From Dipteronia dyeriana (taxonomy: Eukaryota > Streptophyta > Magnoliopsida > Sapindales > Sapindaceae): DNA of 64,000 nucleotides. Each line of letters opens with the position of its first letter. Position 1 is the stretch's first letter. The stretch spans positions 53,792,597 through 53,856,596 of the forward strand of contig CM065303.1 in NCBI GenBank assembly GCA_032871835.1, given 5' to 3'. Below are positions 24,044 to 35,100 of this stretch, one piece after another. The notes under the pieces are model-generated. The model saw only the letters and a program-made list of their open reading frames with translations, was not told where the DNA came from and made no database searches. Made by a program: the position numbers and the translations under genes.

Positions 24044-25409
24044 GGATACTAAAGTAGCAGGATGAAATATTAGTGCCACAGGTTGGGATGCTAGTGCGGA
24101 TGGGATGTTGGTGCAGGTGATTTTGATTAAAATCGCAGTAGACAATAAGGATGGTTGAGTCAAATTGATGAAGATTGTTTGACTATGACTCTATCATCAA
24201 TAAGCATAGGCACAAAATAATTCTTTTGGTGATTTGCAAACAAGGTTAGGTTCTCGGGTACCATATGATGGTAGTTATGGTGTCTACAATATATTTGATT
24301 ATCTCTAGCAATAAATGTCATATGCAATACATATGTTTGCATATCAGCATTATCCACCAAGTTGGGTAAATCCAAACTACCCAATTCATGGATCTATTGG
24401 AAAAGATCAAACAACATACACGTGACATAATAATAACAACCTTGAATACTTTGCAAGCACATTTTCTTGGGTTTTTTTTTAGTTTCGAGGATCCCGGACT
24501 TCGTCTTTGAACCATTAAGGAATTCATTTTGGGAATAAATTCCAGACATACAATGTATTATGTATGAATTATGATAGAAATATGGAACTATATTTTTTTA
24601 TGGTAATTTTGTTTATTAAATATTTAATTTCTTTATATTATATTATTATATACAATATTGTAAAAGTGAAACAATATATTATTATGTTAAATACTTCATT
24701 TTAAAAATTATATATGTACTCTATCTATGTTATAATTTATAATAAGTTCATAATAATGTTAACTTATTGTTAAAATAATATTCATTGGATATATAATTAC
24801 TTATTTAAGATTTTACTAAAATTTTACATAACATTTTGTAAATATTAAGGGTGTGTAAAAAACAATAAAACCAAATCAAACCGAACCAAACCGATTAACA
24901 CAACCCATAAAGTTTGAGTTGGTTTGATTACAAATATAAAAAATGGGTGGTTCAGTTTGTCCAAAAGACAAACCAATTAAAGGTGGTTCGGTTTGGATTG
25001 AGTGAAATAATTCACCAACCCAAACCAAACCATATATTTTGGAAAATAAAAATAAAATATAAAATTCATCTACATTTTCTATTCAGTCCATATTTTATAA
25101 CTTTTTTCGATTACGTTATGTTATTATAATTTATTTATTTGTTTTTATATAATTCTTCTGATTGATTGATGTATTAGGATATATATATATGTATAATATT
25201 TTACGTTATAATTTTTTATATTTAAATATATTTTATAATATAATATAAAAAAATTAAATTGAAATCTAAACCGATAATCTTATAATTTAAGACCAACATC
25301 TTCCTATTAAAAGATCTACTCCTATAAATTCTACTTAAAGAAACTCTCCAAAACGGAGCTTAAATGTCTAAATCCTTTTTTTAAATTAAAAAGAGGGGGA
25401 GGGGGAGGG
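24044..25409. other. Intergenic stretch with a GGTTTGG-type repeat
   Basis: 24845-25040 is rich in AACCAAACC / GGTTTGGTTCGG words in both orientations, a decayed relative of the hAT-like ends at 61551 and 63577. The remainder is AT-rich. Short frames at 24160-24527 gave no recognisable protein. Confidence 0.45.
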
Positions 25410-25465
25410 AAGAGAACAGCTGTGGTGACCGGTGTTGCTTGCTTTTACATTGCCAAATTGCTTAG

Positions 25466-25558
25466 ACGTTATAATAAAGGTCCGTGTCACGTTGTAACGT
25501 TATTATTAATAATAATTATTAAATATTAAAATCACCTTTCGCTTTATATATATATATA
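25466..25558 (+). promoter_or_regulatory. Candidate promoter of caleosin gene 1
   Basis: A TATA-type run (TTTATATATATATAT, 25543-25557) lies about 145 bp before the start codon. Three ACGT cores lie just upstream (25466-25469, 25489-25492, 25497-25500). ACGT cores are the heart of ABRE/G-box sites, and several caleosins are ABA- or stress-responsive. Regulation by ABA here is only an inference. Confidence 0.4.
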
Positions 25559-25702
25559 TGTGACACACACAGGACAACACACAACACACCAGAATCCACA
25601 AAAGCCAAGCAACCATCTTGTTCAATTATTCACTTATCATAAATTTCCCCAGAACACAAACCCATCATTTTTATCTTTCGATCTCAGGCTTCTTCTGCAT
25701 AT

Positions 25703-28337
25703 ATGGCTTCCTCTACTCTGTCTTCAGATACAAACCAGACGGGTACTGTGCAGTTTTTCTTTTCTTTCACAACTTTTTTTTTATTTTATTCTTGGTATAT
25801 ATATATATATTTACTGTGTACTGTGTTCAGATACCAACCAGGATTTTCTGCAGAAGCATGTTGCTTTCTTTGACAGGAATAAGGACGGCTTCGTTTACCC
25901 TTGGGAGACCTTTCAAGGTTTCTCTCCTTATTTTTAACTTCTCCTTGAATTAATTTCTTTAATTTTCTTTGAAATTATTAAAATAAAATCAACTCAAATT
26001 TAGGTTTTCGAGCAATTGGGGCTGGTATGTTGCTGTCCGCCGTAGCTAGCCTTTTTATCAACATGGGTCTCAGTTCCAAAACTCGCTCGGTAACTTTATA
26101 TATTTACATATTTCATTTTTTAGGCTTTCCAATTCATTAATTATTATTTAATGTGTTATAACTTTATTATTTGTCCGATCCGTCCTCGAGAAACACATCT
26201 AAATTAATTTACTATTTTTAAAATATATATATATATATATATATATATCATTAATTTGAAGATGGAACACAAGATATTCATATTTGTGGAGGTGAGAATT
26301 AAAAGTCATTACCTAACCCCACCACAACGACTACGAGTCTCTTATCTTCTCTACTCGATCTCTACTTGATCTCGTAACTCCCGTTATGCTATTCAAAACT
26401 TTTGAAACTCCACAAATATCACATTGTCGGTATACCTTTATTAAAATCCTCTAAAACGTGGACTAGAAGAGACCGATATTACTATTGCAATATTAGACTA
26501 CCAATTTTGTTTCATAAATTATGAAATTTGATCGGATATGATATGGTTTCAATTAAACCCCAAGTGTTCAATTAATTTTATTGACACAATATGACAAAGC
26601 ACAATTTTTTTAAAAATATTTGTAATGAGAAAAAATCATATTTAATTGAAATCAATTAAAATTATTTGGTCAATTAATTAATGGTAATGACAAATCATTT
26701 GAAACCTCATTTAGCTTGATTTTTGGAATTTTTTTAGCATTTTATTATCTTTTAATTGTATTATCTACAATAATCCATGTGTTCTCACTAGTTTTTGAAA
26801 ATTTAAGATTACATGAGCACTGAATTTGATGTGGTGTAGGGAAAATGGCCATCTCTACTCTTCCCAATCGAGGTTAGAAATATCCCAAAAGCCAAACATA
26901 CTAGCGATTCCGGCGTCTACGACTCTGAAGGAAGGTATATTTTATTTTATACTTCTCCTATCTTCAAATTTATAATTTCATTTTAATATTGTGTTTTATA
27001 TATTTGACCTTTTTAGGCCATCTCTAATCCAATAACCCATTTTGGTGCATCTTTTACATTATAATAGTGCAACTTTCACATTATTTATTTTTTATCTCCA
27101 ACCCATTGTACGAAATGTTACACCAAAAAGAATATTCATTTTCTTTTTCTTTTTTATTTATTTCTCAACGATTAACATTTCACCCTATAATTAATATAAT
27201 ATTATAAAATTATGAAATTAGTACATTAAAAATTAGTAAAATTTCTAGTATACACTTAATTTTAGTTTATTATAAATGTTAATATAAATAATAATTAAAT
27301 CAAAATAAATATAAAATTTTAAAAATCATTAAATAATAAAAAGATACATTTGGAATAAATTTGATTGATTAAGGATAAAATTGTGATTAAACAAAACTTT
27401 TAAATAAGGGATACAATCAGAATAGATTATATTAAATATGGGTCAAACTTTGGGGATGAAAAAAAATACAAAAGTTGCAGTAAATGAACAGTGTTGTGCC
27501 ACGGTTGCCGCAACACTGTTTATTAAGGTAAAGCATGGTTGAAGAGCAATTCTTGCTCTATTTTAGAGATTTGCTCTAAAATGCAGCTGGGTTGGAGATG
27601 CTATTATGCACTGAAATTTTCGTTGTATCGACTTTTAAACAGATCACGCAAATTTACTTCTCATAAACATGTTTTATATATACATATCAGGTTTAGCTAC
27701 AAGAGATTTAGTTAGTTACTATTTATTTAATTTTATTTTTTTTGAAATAATTAATTTATATACTCAGATTGAAATCTAAAAGCTATAGATTTACATAGCA
27801 ATTGTACAATCATGTACAGTAGCTGAACCCATACATATTATCCCCATTACATTTTTTGTTATAGTCCGGATGTTGATAGTCATTTGTCACCCGAAAATAA
27901 AAGTCTTAATAATTTATTTGATTAAATTGTTTTCGATTTAAATGATTGAAGTATGTATAAATTTACAGGTTCGTTCCATCAAAGTTCGAAGAGATTTTCA
28001 AAAAGCATGCGCATACACACGCAAATGCTTTAACATCTGATGAACTCTCAGAAATGTTGAGGGCTAACAGAGAACCTAAGGATTACGGTGGATGGTTGGT
28101 GCCTTCTTCTTCTTCTACATCTATTTGATTATTTTAGATTGTATCAGAAGATGGATTCCAAATATATCGTTATTTTTTTTTTGCAGGATTGCTGCCTTGT
28201 CAGAATGGAAAATATTGTATTATCTGTGCAAGGACAAGAATGGTTTGCTGCGTAAAGAAACGGTCAGAGGTGTTTATGATGGAAGCCTCTTTGAGCACAT
28301 GGAGAAGGAAAGACAATCTGCTAAAAAGAAAGCGTAA
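25703..28337 (+). CDS. Caleosin / peroxygenase, tandem copy 1
   Basis: Six exons: 25703-25742, 25831-25917, 26004-26089, 26840-26934, 27969-28094 and 28187-28337, all with GT..AG introns, joining to 585 nt (194 aa). Domains: a single EF-hand loop [12 protein letters not shown] (residues 28-39); His23 before it and His91 in [12 protein letters not shown], the two His that bind haem in plant peroxygenases; a hydrophobic stretch at about 44-66; and a C-terminal [13 protein letters not shown] block. The classic proline knot of seed caleosins is absent, so it fits the short CLO/PXG group. Family role: Ca2+-binding, lipid-droplet or ER-associated enzymes that oxidise fatty acids using hydroperoxides. 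The start ATG is the first in frame and is conserved in the second copy. Frame and splice sites are intact. Confidence 0.93.
27015..27605. mobile_element. MITE in intron 4 of caleosin gene 1
   Basis: The left end GGCCATCTCTAATCCAATAA pairs with the complement of the right end, AGCATCTCCAACCCAGCTGC. The interior is AT-rich and non-coding. It is absent from the matching intron of copy 2, so it inserted after the duplication or was lost there. GCATCTCCAA-type ends are common in plant MITEs; superfamily not fixed. Confidence 0.5.
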
Positions 28338-28962
28338 TTATTCTCTGGTACTTTACATTATTTAATAATTCAATTTAGTGCAGACGTAGCGTTATTATAT
28401 CTTTTTCTATCAGGATATGTTCTTGAGTACTGAGCAGACGTGAATGGTCTTGATTACAGGTTTGATAGGTTGAATCAGATCAACATAACTGATTACACTC
28501 ACCCATGAATTTGTAAACTACATCCAGATAGAAAGTAGATTGATCCTTTAATATTTTTAAAATCAAAACAATATAGAAAAAATGTTGCACATTAAAGAAG
28601 CTATATCATAATTTTTTTCTGTTTTTTTTTTTAATGCAGGGTTGTATGAAGTCGACTATTACCTGGTGGACGGTCCAGATTAGATATTTGACAAATGTAT
28701 GATGTAATTGTGGGTTTGATTGAATAGTATTTCAATGTGTGATATGATGATCATATTCATAATAGGCATGTAAAAATGTGTCGTTTGTGGGATTCTAGAC
28801 TTCTAGTTTTGATTTTTTTAATATTGTGTTACTATTTTATATGATCGTTACCTAGTTAACGCTTCATTTCTTATATTTGTTTAATAATTCAATCATTCTT
28901 TGATTTGTCTATTCAATAACATTTGGATTTTTGAAAGATTGTCTCATAGTGGCATTAATATC

Positions 28963-29060
28963 ACTACAAGAAAAATTGTGCTTCATGGACCAAACCATTA
29001 GGGACGAAATAAATTATTTATCCTTAAAAAAATTAATCCTAGAAGTCTATTTTCGAAAGA
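28963..29060. mobile_element. CACTA transposon terminus
   Basis: CACTACAAGAAAAATTGTG at 28963 is a textbook CACTA-superfamily terminus, followed by GGGACGAAATAAATTATTTA-type subterminal sequence. The other terminus was not found, so the element is probably truncated. It begins where the homology between the two caleosin units ends. The rest of 29060-29780 holds no recognised feature. Confidence 0.5.
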
Positions 29061-29784
29061 ATATAAAGGGATGATAACAAAAATAATATTTGTTGCTAAT
29101 TATAATATGTTGGAGCCATATATCTTGTGAAAATATTTAGATATTAACCCTTATATTTTGATGGGTTAAAAAAACCAACACCAGTCCTATATATTTAATA
29201 TTATACACCTTAAATTGTTTTTTTACGACTGTATTGTCCTATTTTTTGTCCAAAGAGGATCACTATAGGGATGAAATTTGTTTAGTTACAAACCCTCACT
29301 AGCTAGGTTGTTTTTGGATAATTAAAAAAAAAAAGTTTTATGTTTACTTTCAGCAACTCAATTTTAGGTTGTTTTTGGATAATAAAAAAAATCATTTTAT
29401 GTATACTTTCATAAACTCAATTTTAGGCTTTTCTAAATAGATTTTTGAGTTTTTTTTAATAATAATAAAATGTCTAATTTAACACTATCTCTAATTGATA
29501 ATCAATCGATCAACATCATCCCATTAAAAGCTCTACTTGCAGAAGGTCTGCTCCTAAAAAATCTATCTGTAAAAACTCTTCCAAACGGAGTCATATAGGG
29601 AAGAGATTTAGAAAATTTGATATGTCCTCCAAATTCTGGAGCAGACCCACGTGGAGACCAGGTAGGGCCCGTCCCCTACCTCAATTTTTTTTTGTAAAAA
29701 ATTGGTCATGTTTATTATATATATAAAGAAATTTTAACAACAAATTGCTATACTGCTGGTAGTGGATAATTTATTTTAGAGGAA

Positions 29785-31020
29785 ATAGGGGTATATAACA
29801 CTTTTTCAATTTTGATTTGTGTAACTAACACCACTTTAATAACTCATGTTTTATTAGCACCAAAGTAAGTGATGAAACTAAAATGCCCCTACTTGTTTTT
29901 ATCTTGTTTTTTTACTTTCTCTTTCTTCTCATTCTCTCATACTACCTCTCTCTCTCTCTCTCGCCCACCCTCCATCCATCCCTCTCTCTCTCCCTTCATC
30001 GTCTAATGAACGAAGACGGAGTTGGGTTGACAGGAGTTCTCGGTCACAGAGCAGTGGCGATTGAAGACAATATTTCTGAAAAAAAAAAGTTTTTTGATGT
30101 TTTATTTCAAATTTGATTTTGTTGATTATGAGATATTAATTTTGTTTTGGTTGATTTTGAGTTTTCGATTTAGTTTTTATTGTGAATTTGTTGATTTTGA
30201 TGTGGATGGTGAGTTTGTTGAATCTGAATGGGGGTTTGTTTGAATATTGAATTGGTGGGTTTGAGTTTGGGTTTGTCAAATCGGAGAAGATGAACAGTAG
30301 CTGATGTTGAGTTTTTTTTTTTTTTTTTTTTAATTTCGAGACTTATTCATGAATACCCGAGACTTACTGCACTTATTTGAGACTTAATTTATGAATATCC
30401 GAGACTTATTACTCTTATTCGAGACTTAATTTATGAATATGTATTTGCTCCATTTCAAGACTTATTCATGCATTTTCGAGACTTATTCATGCGTTTTCGA
30501 GACTTAATTCATTTTACGTCTTCTTCTTCATGGCAATGGAGGTCTGTTCGACCTCCATCAATGGTGAAAGCAACGAGCCGACGACGGTGCCCATCAACTT
30601 CGGAGATAGTCGGATCTGAAAGATCGGACGATGCCGAGTTCGTTGGTGCCATCGGTTTCATCGGATTCGCAACGGGTCTTCATAGATCTGATGATGAAGG
30701 ATTGACGACGATTCGAGTTTGGCTTCATTTCTCTCTCTACACAGCTCGAAACTGAAAACAAACACTACAGTTACAACGATTGGCATTGGACGGACGTTTT
30801 TTCGATGGTTTTGTCCGTCAACTCACTGGTTCACGGCAACAACTCCATTGATGGAGCTCCATCAATGGTGGTTTCTGAATTAAAAAAGAAAAAGACTGAC
30901 AAGAGAAAAAGATAGATGGGCGGGGGTATTTTTGTCCAAATTCCATCTTTAGTGCTATTTAAACTAGAGTTATTAAAGTGATGCTAATTGCACAAATCTA
31001 CTCCCAAAAAATGATATATA
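29785..31020. mobile_element. Long-TIR element (probable MULE), family E, copy 1
   Basis: The left end (TATAACACTTTTTCAATTTT, GATTTGTGTAACTAACACCA, CTTTAATAACTCATGTTTT) matches the complement of the right end (GTAGATTTGTGCAATTAGCA, TCACTTTAATAACTCTAG). The element at 40795-42005 has the same TIR core. The interior has a CT tract (29945-29998), a minisatellite (30338-30510) and a 95-codon frame at 30468-30755 that resembles no protein I know. It lies between the two caleosin copies. Confidence 0.62.
30338..30510 (+). repeat. Minisatellite, unit about 21 bp
   Basis: Repeats of CGAGACTTATTCATGAATAT type, about seven diverged units. It lies at the same relative place as the minisatellite of the related element at 40795-42005, although the unit sequences differ. 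Confidence 0.65.
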
Positions 31021-31985
31021 AATTTTCGACCCTTTATTTTACCATCTTTTCCGATTCATTTTCTCTATTCTGTCAACGTTGTTATCAATTTCTTAACTAC
31101 CATTAATTTGTGTTTACTTAACTCAATTTTATTTTATATTAAATTATATACTCTTATTTAGGATTTTTATTATTTATAATAGATTTAATTTGACATACCT
31201 AACACGTCTAATCAATAAAACATAAAATCTCACAATTTACTTTAGTAGATTAAAATAGTCGGTGTATTACTATGATTCATTTTATTTTATCCTCAGTGTT
31301 TTTTTTTTAATTTAGAGTTTTAATTTATTTACAATAATAAATCAGTAATTTACCAATAATTTGGAGAATAAAAAAAATTTAAAAACATGTCTAGTAATAG
31401 TTATTAATAAATTATTTTTTATATAAATTTAAATTGAATTCATTATAAATACAAAACAAAATTTCTTATTATAAAATAGATTGTAATTTATTCTTTTTTT
31501 TTTCATTATTTATGTTGTTTTTTCTTGTATTATTTATTTTTTAGTATTTTTTTCTTATTTTTATTTCTTTTTTAATGTAGGATTATTTAATTCATTTGTG
31601 CAAGTGTTTTATTTATTTTATTTTATCTAAAAAAACTATTTTACTATGATCTTAATTTTTTAGTATTTTTTTATATAATTATGATTTTAATTCATTCAAA
31701 TGTCTTACCTGGTTAAAATCTTTCCAAATTCCATTTGAGATGTCACCGATCTGCTAAGATGGTTGTGATGGAGTTGTCCCTGGCGGAAAAAAAAAATGAT
31801 TATTTGAATATTTAGGGCTGTGAAACGTAACGACTTTCAATGAATTGGCAAATTAGAGTTGACACAATTACAAACATATTTTTGAATGGTGATGAAGACG
31901 TAGAGGTCACAGAAGAAGAGAAGAATAGTGGAGGGGCAACCAAAATCATGCTTTTAGGATGGTTTATGGTTAGATATTTGAGAAG
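31021..31985. other. AT-rich spacer upstream of caleosin copy 2
   Basis: Very AT-rich with no ORF, repeat pair or RNA gene that I can support. The last part (31740-31985) is less AT-rich, with no recognised gene. Confidence 0.55.
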
Positions 31986-32044
31986 AGGCTAACATGCAGA
32001 TGTGGTGACTTGTGTTGCTTGTTTACATTGCTGCATTGTATTGC

Positions 32045-32053
32045 TTTATATAT
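32045..32053 (+). promoter_or_regulatory. Candidate TATA box of caleosin gene 2
   Basis: TTTATATAT lies 66-74 bp before the start codon, followed by GAATCCACAAAAGCCAAGC, which is also present in the leader of copy 1. The ACGT cores seen upstream of copy 1 are not conserved here, so regulation may differ between the copies. Confidence 0.4.
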
Positions 32054-32118
32054 CTGTGAAGAATCCACAAAAGCCAAGCCAAGGCATGCAAAGCAATTTC
32101 CCATTTCGATCTCCATAT

Positions 32119-35100
32119 ATGGCTTCCTCTACACTGTCTTCAGATACCAACCAGACGGGTAGTGTGCAGTTTTTCTTTTCTTTTCTCTCTGTATTTTTTT
32201 AAAATATATTTACACGGTGTGTCTTCAGATACGGACCAGAATTTTCTGCAGAAGCATGCTGCTTTCTTTGACAGGAATAAGGACGGCATCATTTACCCTT
32301 GGGAGACCTTTCAAGGTTCCTTTCTTTAACTTCTCCTTAATTTAATTTATTTTCTTTGGAAATTGGAATTACTAAAATCAAATAAAATCAAAATTAGGTT
32401 TTCGAGCAATTGGGTTTGGCATGTTGTTATCCACCGTAGCTGGCCTTGTTATCAACGTGGCTCTCGGTTACTTAACTCGCCCGGTGAGTATCTCTCTCCT
32501 TGTTCATATAACATATTTCAATTTTTAGCTTTCCAGTTAATTAATTAATTATTTAATGTATTTTCTAACTTTATTTATCCAATCCGTGCTTGAGAAACAC
32601 ACCTAAATTAATTTACTTAAAAAAGTTATAATTAATAAGGAGTTTGTAAAGATGGAACACAGTCATATAACTAGATAAACATTCAAAGTCATTTTCTAAC
32701 CCCACGACAACGACTATGAGTCTTATTTTGTTCTTCTTGACGTTGCTTAAGTTTATTTGAAGAATGCTATTCTAAATCTTTTCAAACTTCAGTCCAGTAA
32801 TATCATATAAAGTTTTGTCGGTATATAGTTTTTAAAACAGTCGTGTGTCTATTGCGATTTGCGATATTAATTATGAAATTAGATTGGATATAATTTTAAT
32901 TAAATTGAATAAAATAAAATTAATGAAAATAATTTTGACTATTTAGAGATGTAAAACCCCTGAGTTTGTACTGCATTTTGAATTATCATTTTAGATTGAT
33001 TTCCACTTGTATTATCTATAAGGGGAAATTGCGCTCAACCTTGTAAGGTTTGACATATACAAGTCTACCATGCACGGAAAACGTTATAATCAAATAAAAT
33101 AAGGGTTAATTTGGTCATTTCGATAAATTTTCAATTATATAAAAACAAAGAAAAAGAGAAAAAGGATATTTTTGGGGAAGCTGCCTTTCCTCAACTCTAT
33201 AGAGAGATCCCACCTTTAAGACGAAACAACAATGTTTTTGTTGTTGGGTCTGATGAGTAGCCTCTACACCACTGTCAATGAAACCAAATTTGAGTCTTTG
33301 GATTCTTTTTATGATATCCACAAGTAGAACATGAGTTGGAGAACCTCTTACGTTTGGAGTACGTTTCTTCCAATAGAAAATTAGAAATCCTCTCAGAGCA
33401 AGTCTCCTTATTTTGATTCTATAAATCTTTTGCTACAAAACCAAATAAAAACAATTATAATAAATTCTCTCAAGCTATTTTTAGTTTGTCGAGAAAGCAA
33501 CCTTCCATCTTCAACAAGTGACCTCCCTTGAGATTTTTGGGACCCAATGCGAATTATAGAAAATGAAATTTCGGAACCCTAAGATATTATATCTAAAATA
33601 TGAATTTCCGTAGTAAGATTTAAGAGAGTTTTGAAGAACCCTAATTTGATTCTTGATTTTTTTATTTCTGTTTCGGGTTGTCTGATAAGTCATATGAATA
33701 GTGTCGTATTGTTGTTTTCCCGTTTTAGATATATTAAAGACAATTAGTGTTAGAAATAGGATTCAACCCATGTTTGACTTGGTGTAAGAACTTGACGCAG
33801 CGGGATATGGTAAAAATAATAATGATCACTTTGTCAAACCCTGAGGCACACTCAGATGAACCTTAACGCAGCAACCGGTAGTTACCTAAGCATGGATTGC
33901 TATGCAGGGGCCATCATTCCCTAATCTTCGTTAGAAAATGGTGCTCTCGAATCCTCAAAGAGCTTATCGAATCCACGACAGATATATGTTCCAAAGGAAC
34001 GGTTTTATTAATATTGATCAAAATGTTAAGAGTTACAATAATTAGAAATAGTAAGACTATTTATAATAAACTAATCCTAATACAACTCGAATACGACATT
34101 ACTTAAAAAAGACTAAAATAAGAAAAGATCAAAACTAATCAGAATCTTCTTAGATTCATGACTCCTAACTTGACCGGAAAACAAAGATCAAATCTTACCC
34201 AAAAGGTAAGTTTGATTTATTTATAAAACCGAAATTTAATTCATAATTAAACTAAAATAAATAAACTTACTAAACAAGAAAAGACCAAAATTAACAAAAT
34301 AATAAAATAAAGAAATTGTTCGACATGAGATGCGGTTCTTTCATCTTTGTCCTACATCAGTCACCCATTCTTAAAAAGAACACGTCCTCGAGTTCGGTTG
34401 AAACACGCGGAAAGACAGGTAAACAAAGAAGAACCCATTTTTGTCTCGTGGGAGTGGTAAACGCCAACCGAAAAATCTCTCTGTAGTTCATCCCAAATCC
34501 ACAACGGCACCACAACAATCGTCCAACGGAATGCAGAAGATGTCCAAGCTATTCGTCACTGGCGATGCCTATTGGATACGGCTTGGACCGCTGGACACCT
34601 GTAGAGGTTTGTACAATAGCGATTCCTCGTTGCTACCTCTTCCCATCCCACATAGTATTCTCCTCCTCTTAAAATAAACTCGTCCTCGAATTTGGCAAGG
34701 TTTTGTTTGGGTGGATAATACTTCAAATGTACCATCTTGTCAATCACCAGCTTGAACAAATATGCTTCAGATGACAAGAACAATGTTGGATCTTCAAGAT
34801 TCAAATCAAGAAAAATAATCTTCAAATTACCCTAATAAAAATTGTGTGGATTTTCAAATAAGTTATCACCCTTGGAAACTTTATCAATAGAAATTGATTT
34901 AGCTTCCAGTTTTGCTTCAACCACATCTAAAGTGCAATCAATATCAATGGTTGGATCACAGTCTTCAACTTCTAAGATCAAAGACTTGTCTTCAATGACT
35001 TCAACAATTTCAACTTCATACGAAATATCTTCAATTGTATCTTTTGCATAACAAAAATCTTCAAAATAATCATTTGGAAGATATTCCTCCTGCATTACTT

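Larger units (their letters stand above)
25410..28960 (+). repeat. Tandem gene duplication, unit 1
   Basis: Sequence homologous to 31990-38400 begins before the gene (GTGGTGACCGGTGTTGCTTG at 25421, compared with GTGGTGACTTGTGTTGCTTG near 32002). It runs through all exons and parts of introns and continues past the stop codon to the TTTGATTTGTCTATTCAATA region near 28900 (38360 in unit 2). Both units are direct. Most size difference comes from transposon insertions. Confidence 0.85.

Noticed and set aside
24160..24527. Possible gene fragment with plus-strand phrase YQHYPPSWVNPNYPIHG
   Set aside because: Looks protein-like over about 20 residues but is broken by stops on both sides. I could not assign a family, so I did not call it.
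25560..25937. 125-codon open frame overlapping the first caleosin exons
   Set aside because: It reads through the TATA region, leader and intron 1. The spliced caleosin frame from 25703 matches the family and the second copy; this frame does not.
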